From contig CM070919.1 in NCBI GenBank assembly GCA_036417435.1, positions 30,877,318 to 30,941,317 on the forward strand: 64,000 nt of DNA. Direction: 5' to 3'. Below are positions 26,401-41,400 of the stretch, piece by piece (position 1 is the stretch's first letter; every line of letters begins with the position of its first letter). The notes under the pieces were generated by a model, which saw only the letters and a program-made list of their open reading frames with translations, had not been told where the DNA came from and searched no databases. A program made the translations under genes and the position numbers. This stretch comes from Inia geoffrensis (lineage: Eukaryota; Chordata; Mammalia; Artiodactyla; Iniidae).

Positions 26401-29400
26401 TCTCACTTCGTCTCAGCTTACCCTTCCCCCTCCCCGTGTCCTCAAGTCCGTTCTCTACGCCTGCATCTTTATTCCTGTCCTGTCCTTAGGTTCTTCTGAC
26501 CATTTTTTTTTTTTTTTTTAGATTCCATATATATGTGTTAGCATACGGTATTTGTTTTTCTCTTTCTGACTTACTTCACTCTGTATGACAGTCTCTAGGT
26601 CCATCCACCTCACTACAAATAACCCAATTTCGTTTCTTTTCATGGCTGAGTAATATTCCATTGTATATATGTGCCATATCTTCTTTATCCATTCATCTGT
26701 CGATGGGCACCTAGGTTACTTCCATGTCCTGGCTATTGTAAATAGAGCTGCAATGAACATTGTGGTACATGACTCGTTTTGAATTCTGGTTTTCTCAGGG
26801 TATATGCCCAGTAGTGGGATTGCTGTGTTGTATGGTAGTTCTATTTTTAGTTTTTTAAGGAACCTCCATACTGTTCTCCCTAGTGGCTGTATCAATTTAC
26901 ATTCCCACCAACAGTGCAAGAGGGTTCCCTTTTCTCCACACCATCTCCAGCATTTATTGTTTCTAGATATTTTGATGATGGCCATTCTGACTGGTGTGAG
27001 GTGATACCTCATTGTAGTTTTGCTTTTTTTTTTTTTTTTTGTGGTATGGGGGCCTCTCACTGTTGTGGCCTCTCCGGTTGCAGAACACAGGCTCCGGACA
27101 CACAGGCTCAGCGGTCATGGCTCACGGGCCCAGCCGCTCCGCGGCACGTGGGATCCTCCCAGACTGGGGCACGAACCCGTGTCCCCTGCATCGGCAGGCG
27201 GACTCTCAACCACTGCACCACCAGGTAAGCCCCTCACTGTAGTTTTGATTTGCATTTCTCTAATGATTAGTGATGTTGAGTATCTTTTCATGTGTTTGTT
27301 GGCAATCTGTATATGTTCTTTGGAGAAATGTCTATTTAGGTCTTCTGCCCATTTTTGGATTGGGTTGTTTGTTTTTTTGATATTGAGCTGCATGAGCTGC
27401 TTGTATATTTTGGAGATTAATCCTTTGTCAGTTGCTTCACTTGCAAATATTTTCTCCCATTCTGAGGGTTGTCTTTTCATCTTGTTTATGGTTTCCTTTG
27501 CTGTGCAAAAGCTTTTAAGTTTCATTAGGTCCCATTTGTTTATTTTTATTTCCATTTCTCTAGTAGGTGGGTTAAAAAGGATCTTGCTGTGATTTGTGTC
27601 TTAGAATGTTCTGCCTATGTTTTCCTCTAAGAGTTTTATAGTGTCTGGCCTTACATTTAGGTCTTTAATCCATTTTGAGTTTATTTTTGTGTACGGTGTT
27701 TGGGAGTGTTCTAACTTCATTCTTTTACATGTAGCTGTCCAGTTTTCCCAGCACCACTTATTGAAGAGGCTGTCTTTTCTCCATCATATATTCTTGCTTC
27801 CTTTATCAAAGATAAGGTGACCATATGTGCGTGGGTTTATCTCTGAGCTTTCTAAAAAAGGACATTTTTAAAGCTAAGGAACTCATAGAACAAAAAGTAG
27901 ACTGTAAGATACAATTTACCTACAAATTGGAAAAAGAAAAAAGGCAGCAGAATGGAAATAGGGAAGCAAGGAAGACTAAGTAGCAGGAGAGAATGACCGA
28001 TAAAACATTTTTTAAACATTTTTATTGGAGTATAACTGCTTTACAATGGTGTGTTACTTTCTGCTTTATAACAAAGTGAATCCGCTATACATAAACATAT
28101 ATCCCCATATGTCCTCCCTCTTGCATCTCCCTCCCACCCACCCTATCCCACCCCTCTAGGTGGTCACAAAGCACCGAGCTGATCTCCCTGTGCTAGGCGG
28201 CTGCTTCCCACTAGCTATCTATTTTACATTTGGTAGTGTATATATGTCCATGCCACTCTCTCACTTCGTCTCAGCTTACCCTTCTCCCTCCCCATCTCCT
28301 CAAGTCCATTCTCTACATCTGCGTCTTTATTCCTGTCCTACCCCTAGATTCTTCAGAACCATTTTTTGTTTTTATTAGATTCCATATATATGTGTTAGCA
28401 TACGGTATTTGTCTTTCTCTTTCTGACTCACTTCACTCTGTACGACAGTCTCTAGGTCCATCCACCCCACTACAAATAACTCAATTTCGTTTCTTTTTAT
28501 GGCTGAGTAATATTCCATTGTATATATGTGCCACATCTTCTTTATCCATTCATCTGTTGATGGACACTTAGGTTGCTTCCATGTCTGGCTATTGTAAATA
28601 GAGCTGCAATGAACATGAATCTTTTTGAATGATGGTTTTCTCAGGGTATATGACCAGTAGTGGGATTGCTGGGTCATATGGTAGTTATTATTTTTAGTTT
28701 TTTAAGGAACCTCCATGGTGTTCTCCATAGTGGCTGTATCAATTTACATTCCCACCAACAGTGCAAGAGGGTTCCCTTTTCTCTGCACCCTCTCCAGCAT
28801 TTATTGCTTGTAGATTTTTTGATGATGGCCATTCTGACTGGTGTGAGGTGCTACCTCATTGCAGTTTTGATTTGCATTTCTCTAATGATTAATGATGTTG
28901 AGCATTCTTTCCTGTGTTTGTTGGCAGTCTCCGATAAAACATTATTATTATTTTTGCCTCTGGTTCCATGGAGCCCTAAATCGTGCATGAGAGGGTTGCA
29001 GGGCTGTGCACTGTGCCGAGCACTTCCAGGCAGTGCAGCCAGTCCCCTTTTTGCAGGGGCTGGTCCCCTACACGGAGGCCATGTTGGGACAGCCCGCACC
29101 TGACTCAAAGGCCTCGCCCGTGCGCTGCATTGCTGCTTCTGTAAGACACACAAGAGTGCAGCTCTGCTTCTCCCTCAATTCTGCTCATTCCTGGGTGCGG
29201 AGGGATGCTAAAGGCGTGGGTGGGGTGTTCTGGGGGGCTGACTCCCTGCTGCCTCGCCTTTGGAGGGACCCACGCAGCTGCTGCCACCCTTCTGGGCTGT
29301 TGGGTGGGACTGGTGACACAACTGTAACTATTATAGAAAAAAATGTGGCTCATTTTTGCTTTAAAAATTCTTATTTGAGATAGCTTTGAAAGTGTCAATG

Positions 29401-32400
29401 GCAAGCGGATAATTAGTAACAGCACATAGCTAAGTGTTTTCTTCCGTGACTTTTTGCTTCTGCATACAATCTTATGCAGAAATTTCACAATCTCAATGAA
29501 GCGACCTAATCTACTGCACTCTTCCTGGCGAATGGTCACTCCCCAATGGTAAAAGAGACCCCTTTTCTCCATGATTTCACTAGTGTTTTAGAATTATGGA
29601 CTCTTCGAGCTAGAATGAGCGTTAGAGATGATGTAATGTCTTTATGATGTAAGAGGGTAAACTGGGATCCGGAGAAGTTAAGTGACTTGCTAAGACATAC
29701 GAGTGGTGTTATAATGATGCTGTCCTAATTATAAGAAAAAGCCCACCATTAACTGAATCCACCATAGTCTATTGGCGAGAGTATAAGTGAATCTAAAATC
29801 AAACGTGACTTATTAATAGAGAAATCCCTTAGGTATCACGGAAAATTAGCCCACTGAATATTCATATTTTACTTATTAAATTAATCCAAGATCTTTAACT
29901 AAACTTCCTTTGGGTCTGTAATTTGATATTACTGATCCTAAACAATTAGATAATACGACAAACATTGCTCCCCAAAAGAGTCTTACAAGAAATGATTGCA
30001 GCAACAACTACAAATACCCACAACACAGGCTAACTATTTTATAAGATTATTATCATAATTGACACTGACAATATTAGAACTTGTTACAAGCTGGTGGAAA
30101 AAATGGTTGGTGGTTAACTGGTATTTTTGAACTTTTCTGTAACACTGAAATAAATTGCACCATTCCTTATTAGAGACAACTTACTTAATAGGAAATATAT
30201 GCTGTAATTAAGTAGATAGTCTCATATAACATTGGGAAATAATAAAAATACATTGGTCAAGGATGGAAGCGCCAAAGTTCATTTTATGAAAATTATTCTA
30301 CATAAAAATGTGAATGTATTTTTAACATATTACTCTTAATTTTCATCAGTCTTGTGCTTTAATAGATGTACATGCATTTTCCGCGTTGCATTAGCTCTAG
30401 ACCATAAGTTTGAGTTACCGTTAAATATCATATAAATGATTTAAAATCTAAATTAGTGTAATAGAGTAATTCTTACCTTATGTCAATATTAAACAGAAAT
30501 TGCATAATATAGTTCCCACCCAAACTTACAGTAAAATACATGTAACATGTATTTAAGGAAGAGAGGCATGCACTGTTATAAGTTGCAGATGGATTTTTCT
30601 GTTATCTTAAATATTGTACGGGAAGCCCAGAGCCATTTGGGAAACACAGATCATAAATCAATCGACAGTTGGCTGCCTCTAGAAGCAAGATGAGTTGTGT
30701 TGCACATGATTTGAGAATCTGAACCTGAATTTTCACATGGAATCGTTATTTTGAAAATACTATTAAGATTTAAAATAGCCACCGGAGCAGGGAATGTTAC
30801 TATGTTAAAAAAAAAAAAAAACACCCTCCAGTTCTTGGCAGATGAACACAAACACCTGTGTGCTCCTGAGATGAACCCACATTAACTCCTGAGCAAAGAC
30901 AGGTAACGTACCCATGCACTCACGCATCTGCCACATGTGGTGATTTTGAAATCCCCATAGAGATCCTTGATGGCCCCAGTCGTGAAAAAACCTTCCACCA
31001 TCAGCAGAATGCCGTACACAAAGAATGCAGCTGCAATGCCATAGATCACATACTTGAAGATGTCAATCCTGGGAAGAAAAGATGAAGTGGTTTAGTTCAA
31101 TAACTCTTCATGGCTGATCTGCAGCAATTGACGCCCCCGTGCTCAGGGCTCCTTTGGAAGGAAAGCTATGGGGTTTTTATGTTCCTAAGGGAGGTTGGAT
31201 TTTAAAACATTTTTGCTTTCTATGTCTAATGTGTGTACACTTTGTTCCGCCACTTCTAGTATCTGTTGACAAGGGTTTTTCATGCTTGTAAGTGTCTTTC
31301 TCTTCCCCTGCACCATCCCCCATTCCCTTAATAAGAAATGCTTAAAAGGTACATGAATGAAACTGTAAAGCATCCCTGAAAGACACATTGATTTTTTTTT
31401 TGTAGTGACATGCTTTTACTTCTTTCTTATTTTCGTTTATATATCTTCTACAGGTATTTTCTTTGTGGTTTTTACCATGGGGCTTACGTGAAACATAGTT
31501 AACCATCTATTTTAAACTGATAAATTCAATCTTATACGCGTACTCGAAACGCTTGCTTCTCGCCCACACACACTTTGTTATTGATGTCACGAATCACATC
31601 ATGTTATATTATGAACCCATTAACATATTTTATAGATTTTTCTTATACTTTTGTCTTTTAACTTCTATGCGAGAATTTAAAGTGATTCATGCGCCACTAT
31701 TACAGTATTAACAGTATTCTGTGTTTGTATATATATTTACCTTTACCAGTGAGCGTTATACTTTCAGAGACTTTTGTGTTGCTATTTAAAAATCCTTTCA
31801 TCTCAACTTGAAGGACTCCCTTTGGCATTTCTTGTAAGGCAAGTGTAGTGGTGATAAATTCCCTCTGCTACTTTTATCTGGGAAATTCTTCATTTCACCT
31901 TCATATTTGAAGGATAGTTTTGGCAGATATAGTATTTATTCTTGGTTGGCAATTTCTTTCTTTCAGCAATTTGAATATATCATCCTACTCCCTTTGCCCC
32001 GCAAGGTTTCTGCCAAAAATTCCGTTGAGAGTTTTATGGAGTTTCTCTTGTAGGGGACAAGTTCTCTTGCTGCTTTCAAAATTCTTTCACATTTGACAAT
32101 TTGATTATCATATGCCTTGGTGTGGGTTTGTTTCAATTTATATGAGTTAGAGTCTACAGAGGTTCTTAAATCTAGACGTTCATTTCCTTACCCAGATTTG
32201 GGAAGTTTTCTGCTGTTATTACTTTAAATAAGTTTTTGGCCCTTTCTCTCTTCTTCTGTGAGACTCCCATAATGTATACACTGGTCCACCTGATGGTGTC
32301 CCAAAGTCCGTTTGGCTTGCTTCACTCGTTTCCATTCTTTTTTCTTGTGGTTCCTCTGACTGGGTAATTTCAAATGACCTGTCTTTGAACTTGCTGATTT

Positions 32401-35400
32401 TTTCTTCTGCTTTATCAACCTGATTTTGAACCCCTTTTGAACTGAATTTTTCAGTTCATTTATTCAATCTCCCAATTTTTTTTTTTTTTTTTTTTGCGGT
32501 ACACGGGCCTCTCACTGCTGCGGCCTCTCCTGTTGCAGAGCACAGGCTCTGGACGCGTAGGCTCAGCGGCCATGGCTCACGGGCCCAGCCGCTCCGCGGC
32601 ATGTGGGTGGGATCTTCCCGAACCGGGGCACGAACCCGTGTCCCCTGCATCGGCAGGCGGACTCTCAACCACTGTGCCACCAGGGAAGCCCCAATCTCCC
32701 AAGTTTTAAAAATATTTTCTATCTTTTTGTTGATATTCTCATTTTGTTCATGCATTGTTTTCTGGAGTTCATGGAGCATCGTTATGACAATTTTTAAAAT
32801 TCTCTGTCGGGTAATTCATACAGCTCTATTTCCTTACAATTGGGTTCTGGAGATTAATTTTGTTCCTTTGTTCTGGTCACGTTTCCCTGTTTCTTCATGT
32901 GTCTTATAACTTAGTGTCGGGGTCCATGCATTTGAAAAAGCAGCTACCTCTGCCAGTCTTTAAGGAACTGGCTTTGTACAGAAAAAGATCCTCCCTAATC
33001 AACCTGCCTAGACATCATGCGGGCCTCTGAAAACTTTTGGGAGGAATGTGACTTCTAAGGGCCTGTGAGTGCAATTTTCTCAACTAGAGAGGCTTACTGG
33101 TATCTATTTCAGGATCTCATAATCTTGCTTCTTTTGTGCCTGCGACACTACAAGTCCTGGTTCTACGGTAGCAAGCTGCCCTGATCTCTCTTGTTCTCAG
33201 TGGCCAACCAGCATGCAAAGTATGCCAGGCCCCCATTAGTGCCCTGAGTTAGACGCCTGCTCTGTCAGCGCTCTGAGTGAGGCAAAACAGAAGCCAGCTC
33301 CTTGGGCAGCCCTCAGGAAAGCCAGAACATTGGATGAATGCTCCAATCTTCTTTCCCCTCAAAGGAGAAGTCACGATCCAGGGCATTCTCACCTGGCCCT
33401 GGTTTGGGGTTAGGGACTGATGCAGGTAAAGTGAAAGTGGCCGTCTTACCCAATTCAACATGACTGTTCTCGGTTGTGTGTTTGTCTGGGGTACTGCAAC
33501 TTCTTAATAAAAGGAATGAAAGTATTTCGGTCTATCACTGATAAATTGGTGTTTCTCTGTGGGAACAAGCATTGGGACTTCCTATCACCACCTTGCTGAC
33601 ATTACTCCTTCCAAATTCATGTTTAATTCAATTAAAGTTCATGTGTACGTCATCTGGTTATTTACACTAGAAGTATAACTGCAAATTATGGATGACAATT
33701 ACATAGCAATCACAAACGCTTTGCTTTTTTTCTTTCTGAAATTGAGCTCAAACACTGTGTAAGAATACCTGGTAGTAAGTACTGGTGTAAAGAGGTGTAG
33801 CTGTTGATTCATGTCCTATGGTCTCTCTAAGAGGTTACCACAAACTTGGTGGCTTGACACACATTTATTTCCTTACAGTTCTGGAGGTCAGAAGTTTGAA
33901 ATCACTTTCACTGGGCGGAAATCGAGGGGTAGGCAGAGCCTCACTTCTTCCAGAGACTCTAGGGCAGAGCGTCCTCATACTTTTCACCTTCTAGAGCTGC
34001 AGCTGCCTCCCTTGCCTAGTGAAGCCAGTAAACAGCGCCTTGTTTCTGCAGTTACAACGCCTCCTTCTCTGGACAAATACTTCTCTACTGCCTTCTTAAA
34101 AGGATTACTTGTGTTTGGATTTAGGGCTCAGTTGGATAATCCAGGAGGGTCACCGCACTTCAAGATCCTTAATCACAACTTCAAAATCTCTTGCATATAA
34201 AGTAAATCTCAGATTCCAGGGACTAGGTTCCAGATATCTTTGGGGGTCATTATTTCAGCCTGCCACAAGCTACACTTTCTTGAAGCTGAATGTTAATTTC
34301 CTGACATTCAAAAACTCTTACATAAAGTTTTTCTTCCAACAATCTGAGGGTGGACATTTTCTAATGTTACATTCCAAAATGGATTTCAAAATTAAATCAT
34401 CAAAATATTTAAATTATAATAAACTTGTCATGATCTTATTGGCTTGAATCCCTCTGTTTTATCACACAAAGTACGCTTTCTTGTAAACATGCAATATACG
34501 AATTTCACAAAGAATTTCAAATATGATATTGGGAAAACTAAACCCTTATTCTCTGTAAAGATGAGTTTCCTGTCAATGATACGTCAACAAAATGCAGTAA
34601 TAAAAACCCTCTGGTAATGAAGTCGCCGATTATGTGTCCACTGTAGGATCCAATAGCAGAGATTCGTAAGAAACCTTACCTTCACTGTGCTACTTTTGCT
34701 TTGCAAAGTACGGATCCATATTATCTTACTTCTAAAGGAAAAAAATGAAAGCACTTAACCTTTCTAAATGCAAACTTTCAAATTTGACAGTGTTTCTGTA
34801 AACCACTGTTTTACTGATTTTAAAAGCAACCTATATTCATTGTAGAGAAAAATGAAAATAAAAACTGGAAAAAACAGACTACTCCCTGTTTATTCTCCCA
34901 ATTTTTTTATATGAATTACCATTAACTACATGATACTATTACACAGTTTTATCCGGATATTTTTTAAAGACTATGGCACAGTCTATTATTTGAAGGTTTG
35001 ACATGTTTTACCACTTCTCTACTTTTGCTCAGTGGCAGGAACAATAATGCCGCTCCCAAAGATGTCTGCCTGTAACCTCCAGAACCTATGAATGTGCTAT
35101 CTCGTTGAATGGGACTTGGCAAATGTGATTGAATTAATGATTTTGATATTCAGAGATTATCCTGTGTTATATAATCACAGGGTCCTAATAATTAGTGAAA
35201 AAGAGGTGTAGGAAAGTCAGGGTCAGATTCACAGAGAAGTCTGAAGATGCTCCACTGCTGGCTTTGAAGAAGAAGGGGGCCCACGAGCCTTGGTGGCTCC
35301 TGGAAGCTGCAACAAGTAAAACTACGGATTCTCCCCTAGAGCCTCTCCAGATGGAGTGCCGTCCTGCCAACACCTGGATCTGACCCCATTTCAATAAGCC

Positions 35401-38400
35401 CAGTAAGACCCATTTCAGACCTCTGACCTCCAGAACTGTAAAAAATTAATAAATGTGTTTTTCTCAAGCACTAAGTCTGTTGTAATTTGTTACAGCAGTA
35501 ATAGGAAGCTATGCATCACTATTACAAACATCATTTAGGATAAATCTTTCGGCGGTGTAGTTTGTTTCCCTGGCACAAATTCCTAGAAATTTTTAAGGCA
35601 CATATTGTGAAAAGGGTGTCCAGAAAGTTTGTGCCAAAATAAAGATGTACTGATAATGAGGAAGAGGGCTTATTGTCTGTTTCCCAATACTGAGTATTAC
35701 CATTCAATTCTTCTAATAAATTAATAGTTAAAAAGCAGTGGTATTACCATTTTAATTAATTTTCTTGGTTTAGTAGTGTGGATGAACATATGTTTACAAG
35801 CTATTAATAATCTGTATTCTTTAAGAAATATGTCTTTATATTTTGCCAATTTTTTTTACTAGAATATGTAATCTTTTTGTTGAATTTATTCTGTTTATTA
35901 AAATTAGGAAATCTTGTTATATAAGCGGTAAATATATTGCTCAGTTGTTGCACACCTTTTAATTTTTTATAATACTTTGATGAGTAAAAGTTAATTTATA
36001 TTATGTCAAATCTATATTTTTTTCCCTTGTGATTTCTTATATTGCTTATATACTTCTTGTCCCATAATAAGTAAAATCTTAAATCTGTATTTTCTTCGAG
36101 CTTTCACAAATTAGTTTACTCTTAAATTTTAACTTTAAATCCACCAGAAAAAATTTTGGTAAAATTTTTTTTGTTTGTTTGCGGTATGCGGGCCTCTCAC
36201 TGTTGTGGCCTCTCCCGTTGCGGAGCACAGGCTCCGGATGCGCAGGCGCAGCGGCCATGGCTCACGGGCCCAGCCGCTCCGCGGCATGTGGGATCTTCCT
36301 GGACCGGGGCACGAACCCGTGTCCCCTGCATCGGCAGGCGGACTCTCAACCACTGAGCCACCAGGGAAGCCCGGAACATACTTTTATATGTACTTATAAG
36401 TACATATAAGTACTTTGCATATGTATGTCTGTGCCAATGCCATGTAGTATTAATTACTGTAGCTCCTCAATTGTCTCTACTTCATTAACCTGATGCATCC
36501 TAGAAATCAGCTCAAGTACTAACTACCACTACCTGATTCATATCTGCTGAGTCTAATGTGGATGGCACTTTGCTGACATATCTTTCCTATGTCAGTACGA
36601 GAGGAAAAATAATTCGTCGTTTTACTTTGTATCCCTAAAGATTAGCACAGTGATTGGCACATAGTATAACCCTGTATTTTTTGCGGAGTAAATGAATTCA
36701 TTAAAAAACAAACCAGACAAAAGGTTGACCTGAAAAGAATCTGAATATTTGAAAACAAGAACACTGTAGAAATGTTCTGTATTCTGAGACAAAAACTCTT
36801 TCCCTACAAACTGAAATCCCTTCACCCAAATCTCTCTTTGAACCACAAAGAACAAAGCAAATCTCCTTTCCCTTGATAGCCCTTCAAATATTCATAGAAC
36901 GAAATCATCATGTTCTTACTTGTAAATATTTTTTCTAGAGTTGCCGTATTCCTAGGTGTTAGAAAAGAGAACAGAAATTAGATCTTTGAATTCTAATCCA
37001 GTCTGACACTACAGGTGCTCACCTACTCTAGTCAAAGAGTAAGTCAGTAAGAGTGTTATGGTAAGTAGGGTGTGTCCAGGGACAAACAAACTTGAGGAAG
37101 CATGACACTGGGCATTAAAATAGTGAGACAGGGCTTCCCTGCTTGCGCAGTGATTGAGAGTCCGCCTGCCGATGCAGGGTACACGGGTTCGTGCCCCGGT
37201 CCGGGAAGATCCCACATGCCGCGGAGCGTCTGGGCCCGTGAGCCATGGCCGCTGCGCCTGCGCGTCCGGAGCCTGTGCTCTGCAACGGGAGGGGCCGCGG
37301 CAGTGAGAGGCCCGCGTACCGGAAAAACAACAACAACAACAACAACAATTGTGATACAGCTTCAGGGAAGGCACCATCATCAAGATCATCACCATTATCA
37401 TCCCATCACATTCATCAACAGTCCTACAGTGCTTATGATGCGCCAGCCCTGCTATCATTGTTTTAAAATGGCAACTCATTTTATCTTATAACAACTTTAA
37501 GAAGTAGGCGGCGTTAGTAAGTCCCTTTTACTGATGAGAGACTAAGGCAGACAGGTTCCTTAACTTGCCCACGGTAAGATGGGTAGAAAGGGCGAGAGAC
37601 CACAGGAAACAAACCAGGGCGTGTGGCCTCAGAACCGGTGCTCTTACGCACCACACTACGTTGTCTACCTAAATCCTTCATGGTTATGTATTTGGGTTTG
37701 TTGCTGTTGTTTCACATTAGTGGGCTTTAAAAAAAACATTCATCTGAGGAATACTAGCCTGGCTGAAATATTGCCTAAGGAGATGCTTACTGATTATTGT
37801 ATCAGTGGTTAGAAATTCAGTATGATTTTTTAACTTATGTTCTAGCTAGAACTGAGATTACTTTTGACTCTCCAAGACTAATCAACAATCTCATGTCAAT
37901 CTGTCTCATCTTCAAACGTTTTATAAGTGAGAAGACTTCAGCAATCTGGTTTGATCGTCAACACCCAGGTCAGAACAGATAGTCTGCACACCGCCGTGAT
38001 CTCTTTCAACCTGTGGAGCTGGAGTTTCCTTGCCATGAATTCCTGCTTTCTTTTCCCTTCTCATTCCCATCCTCTCCAATTTTGATGACGGTTTTCCATT
38101 TCATTAACTTCCAGGGTACAAACATGAACTACAAGCAGCCTTAGAGATTTACACGCACATGCAGATAGCTGAGAGCAAAACCAACGTGTCTACGCTATTT
38201 TAACTGAGCTTACTGCCTGCTTTTGTTTCAGGCAAACAGGGAATCGTTTTTATCTGTGCATTAACTATCAAAGAATTCACTATCTAAACTCAGTTTTTGA
38301 TGCACTGACCTCGGATCACAGTCATAAAACTTTGAAAATAAAATAAAATTTACGCGGAAAATCAAGGCTCCCCGGATCCTGGATTCTCACTATATTTTGT

Positions 38401-41400
38401 CGAAATCAAAATCCAACCCCTGTCTAATAAATTATAGGGTTTTTTGGTGTGTGAATAAGGCTGTCCCTTGCTCTGTCCTCAGGAGAGTTCTTCAAGAAGC
38501 CAAGTCACTTAGAAAAATTCATGGTTTGGGTTGTTTGATACCTAATTTTCTGAAGAGTTTCCGTATTTCATTGTTCCATATGAATCTGCTTTGCGGAAGT
38601 AAAATACCTATCCTACATCTTGGTCACTCGTCAGGCGAAATCTAGGGACACAATAACGTCACCCTGGCAAGGGGCTCTCGGAGGAGAAAGTGAACCACAA
38701 ATCAGAAGGCAGATCTCAGCACATTGCACAAAGCAGCAGAGCACTGAGCCGTGCGCAGAGTTAGGGGGCCCATGGCTATACCAAGCTAACAGGGTGTAGT
38801 TGAGTGGAGGAATATCCCCTAATGGGGGCATCAGGTTAAGCTGCACACTCACTGTCACAGCAATTTGGAGCCAACAATGACCACGGACTTGAGGGACTAT
38901 ACTAACAGATTAGGGGATAAAAAGCTCTGGGTAACCAAGGAGATGAGAAGGGACAGAGTGATGCTTAAAAACATACTAGCAGGTCGCAAAATATTTGAGA
39001 CATTCACTCCTTTCTCTCTCTTTGGAGATCCCTTTACCTCAAATGGAATATGACAAAATGCTTTAGTGGGTGACATCAGCTGAAGATGCTACACTTCAGT
39101 TCACCTGCTATGGAGCAGGGGTCTTGGTGTTAGAATTCTATGTCTAAAATATAGATCAGGGCTTCCCTGGTGGCGCAGTGGTTGAGAATCCGCCTGCCGA
39201 TGCAGGGGACATGGGCTCGTGCCCTGGTCCGGGAAGATCCCACGTGCCGCGGAGCGGCTGGGCCCGTGAGCCATGGCCACTGAGCCTGCGTGTCCAGAGC
39301 CTGTGCTCTGCAACGGGAGAGGCCGCAACAGTGAGAGGCCTGCGTACTGCAAAATAATAATAATAATAATAATAATAAAATAAAATATAGATCACATGAG
39401 AACAGAGATTATTTGCAAACTTATTTATGAGAAGTAAGTTTTACATGCTGGAAAGATGACTAACAAAATGGAGTAGGCATATTCCAGTGTATTTGCCCTT
39501 CCTATGTCCCCCCGTAGACTTGGTTATTGACCACGTGGAGACAGGTGTGTGTATATATTTACGAGGAGGGATGCAGTGGAGAGACAGAGAGAGAAGCTGA
39601 GACAACGAAGGGAGTCCTGAGGACCTTGGGTGGAAGACGGGGGCTTAGGCAATTCATTTTATCTCTTCGTTCACACACCCAGAGAACAGGTTTCTCTTCC
39701 TTTATAAGTATGTGAGGTAGGAGGCGCTTGATTTGGTTGAATCAAGCCTGAGAACTATGGAGACAAGACACAGACCCTGTAAATTACTAAAGTTGGCCAA
39801 CAAGTCTTTTCTTCAGAATCATTCTCTTACACATTCTTCTCCAAACTTAGCTTATTTTCAAGGAAGCTGTGTTGCCTGCAATCGCGTCTCTCACTCACTT
39901 CTGCGTCCCAAGTCCTGATTTTACTTCCCCTTTGTCCCTCACCGCACGGAGTCCGCTAACAGCTCTGTAAGGCAGCCCCCATAGAGTAAACGCTACCTTC
40001 CTCTCAACTGCTACGTGACTGGAAGGTACCGCTTGGTACTAATCAGACTCGGTAGTTATCTGTACACACCTTCCCTCTGTGTTTTCACGAACCGTTTGCC
40101 GACAGGGAGCCTTAATTCATTTGGTAGCTCCACGGGGTCTAGGATAAGGAATTTTAGTTATTTGAAATACGAAAAGAGAGATAATTTGAGCACTTGCTTT
40201 CATTCCAGTGAAAATGGTATGCTTCCCATGCCAAAGATGCATTACTGATTTCACATTTAACTCCCAATACAGGAGACCAAAGGTAAAAGTCCCAAATTAA
40301 GTACGTGATCTCTGATTTCTCTGCTGAACTCCCACATTTACTACCCTTCAGAGCTGTAGTCGAGGTCTGTGATCTATTAAGGCTGGTTGTCTAAATGTTA
40401 AATAAACATCCTGACAATTGGTTTCTGATCGATTTATACAATCATCCCATGCCAGTTATTAGGCTTATGATTTCTTATAAACTTCTATAACTAAAGGTAG
40501 CAATTTGGATGTAGCCTAAATATAGAGAATCTGTAGATTTTAAGGACATCTGTGGTAGCTTAAAATAATGCACAGTGAAAACGTATTTTGTCCAGTGTAG
40601 GCTGAGATAAAACTGAAAAGAAAATGTCAGTATTAGCACATTAAAATATATTCATGCAATCATTGTCTACAGGCTCTTTGCAAACTAACCTGCAATAATC
40701 CAAAGCATTTTCAGATAGTTTAATTATATTCCAAATGATGACTATCACTCATAAACTCTCAAGGATCAATTCATGCTAGAACCTGATTCAATGGAAACCG
40801 GTAAACTGTCTACTATGGGTTTAAAGAAATTTCATTTAATGAATAACGCTAAATTTTTGGAACTAATTTGTAAAATAAAGTTACATTGGGAAATATAAGT
40901 GATATCGTTCCCTCATCTCTTTTTTTTTTTCCATGATTTTTCAAATTTGCTATTAATTCTTCATTTCCATGTATCAGTGACATTGATGAAATAAACTGAT
41001 GCTTCCAAGTTAGGGACTATGTTTAAATAATTTAACTTCTTATCTGAGTGGCTAATCAACGTCCACCTCCTCTTAATCACTGTGTGTGTGTGTGTGATAC
41101 ACTTGGTTTGTTATATTTCTTTTTTTGTTTGTTTGCGGTACGCAGGCCTCTCACTGTTGTGGCCTCTCCCGTTGCGGAGCACAGGCTCCGGACGCGCAGG
41201 CTCAGCGGCCATGGCTCACGGGCCCAGCCGCTCCGCGGCATGTGGGATCTTCCTGGACCGGGGCACGAACCCGCGTCCCCCGCACCGGCAGGCGGACTCT
41301 CTCAACCACTGCGCCACCAGGGAAGCCCTATATTTCTTATTTTACAACCCATATTGCTCAAATTTTAAGTGCCAACATATTTCAGATAAACATAACTTTT

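Noticed and set aside
27115..27555. 146-codon minus-strand frame with reverse-transcriptase-like C-terminal residues
   Set aside because: It is the end of L1 ORF2 fused to CHR-1 sequence, inside a 5'-truncated and interrupted L1; not a functional gene.
33811..34200. 129-codon plus-strand frame
   Set aside because: It coincides with an antisense MaLR LTR and has no domain signature.
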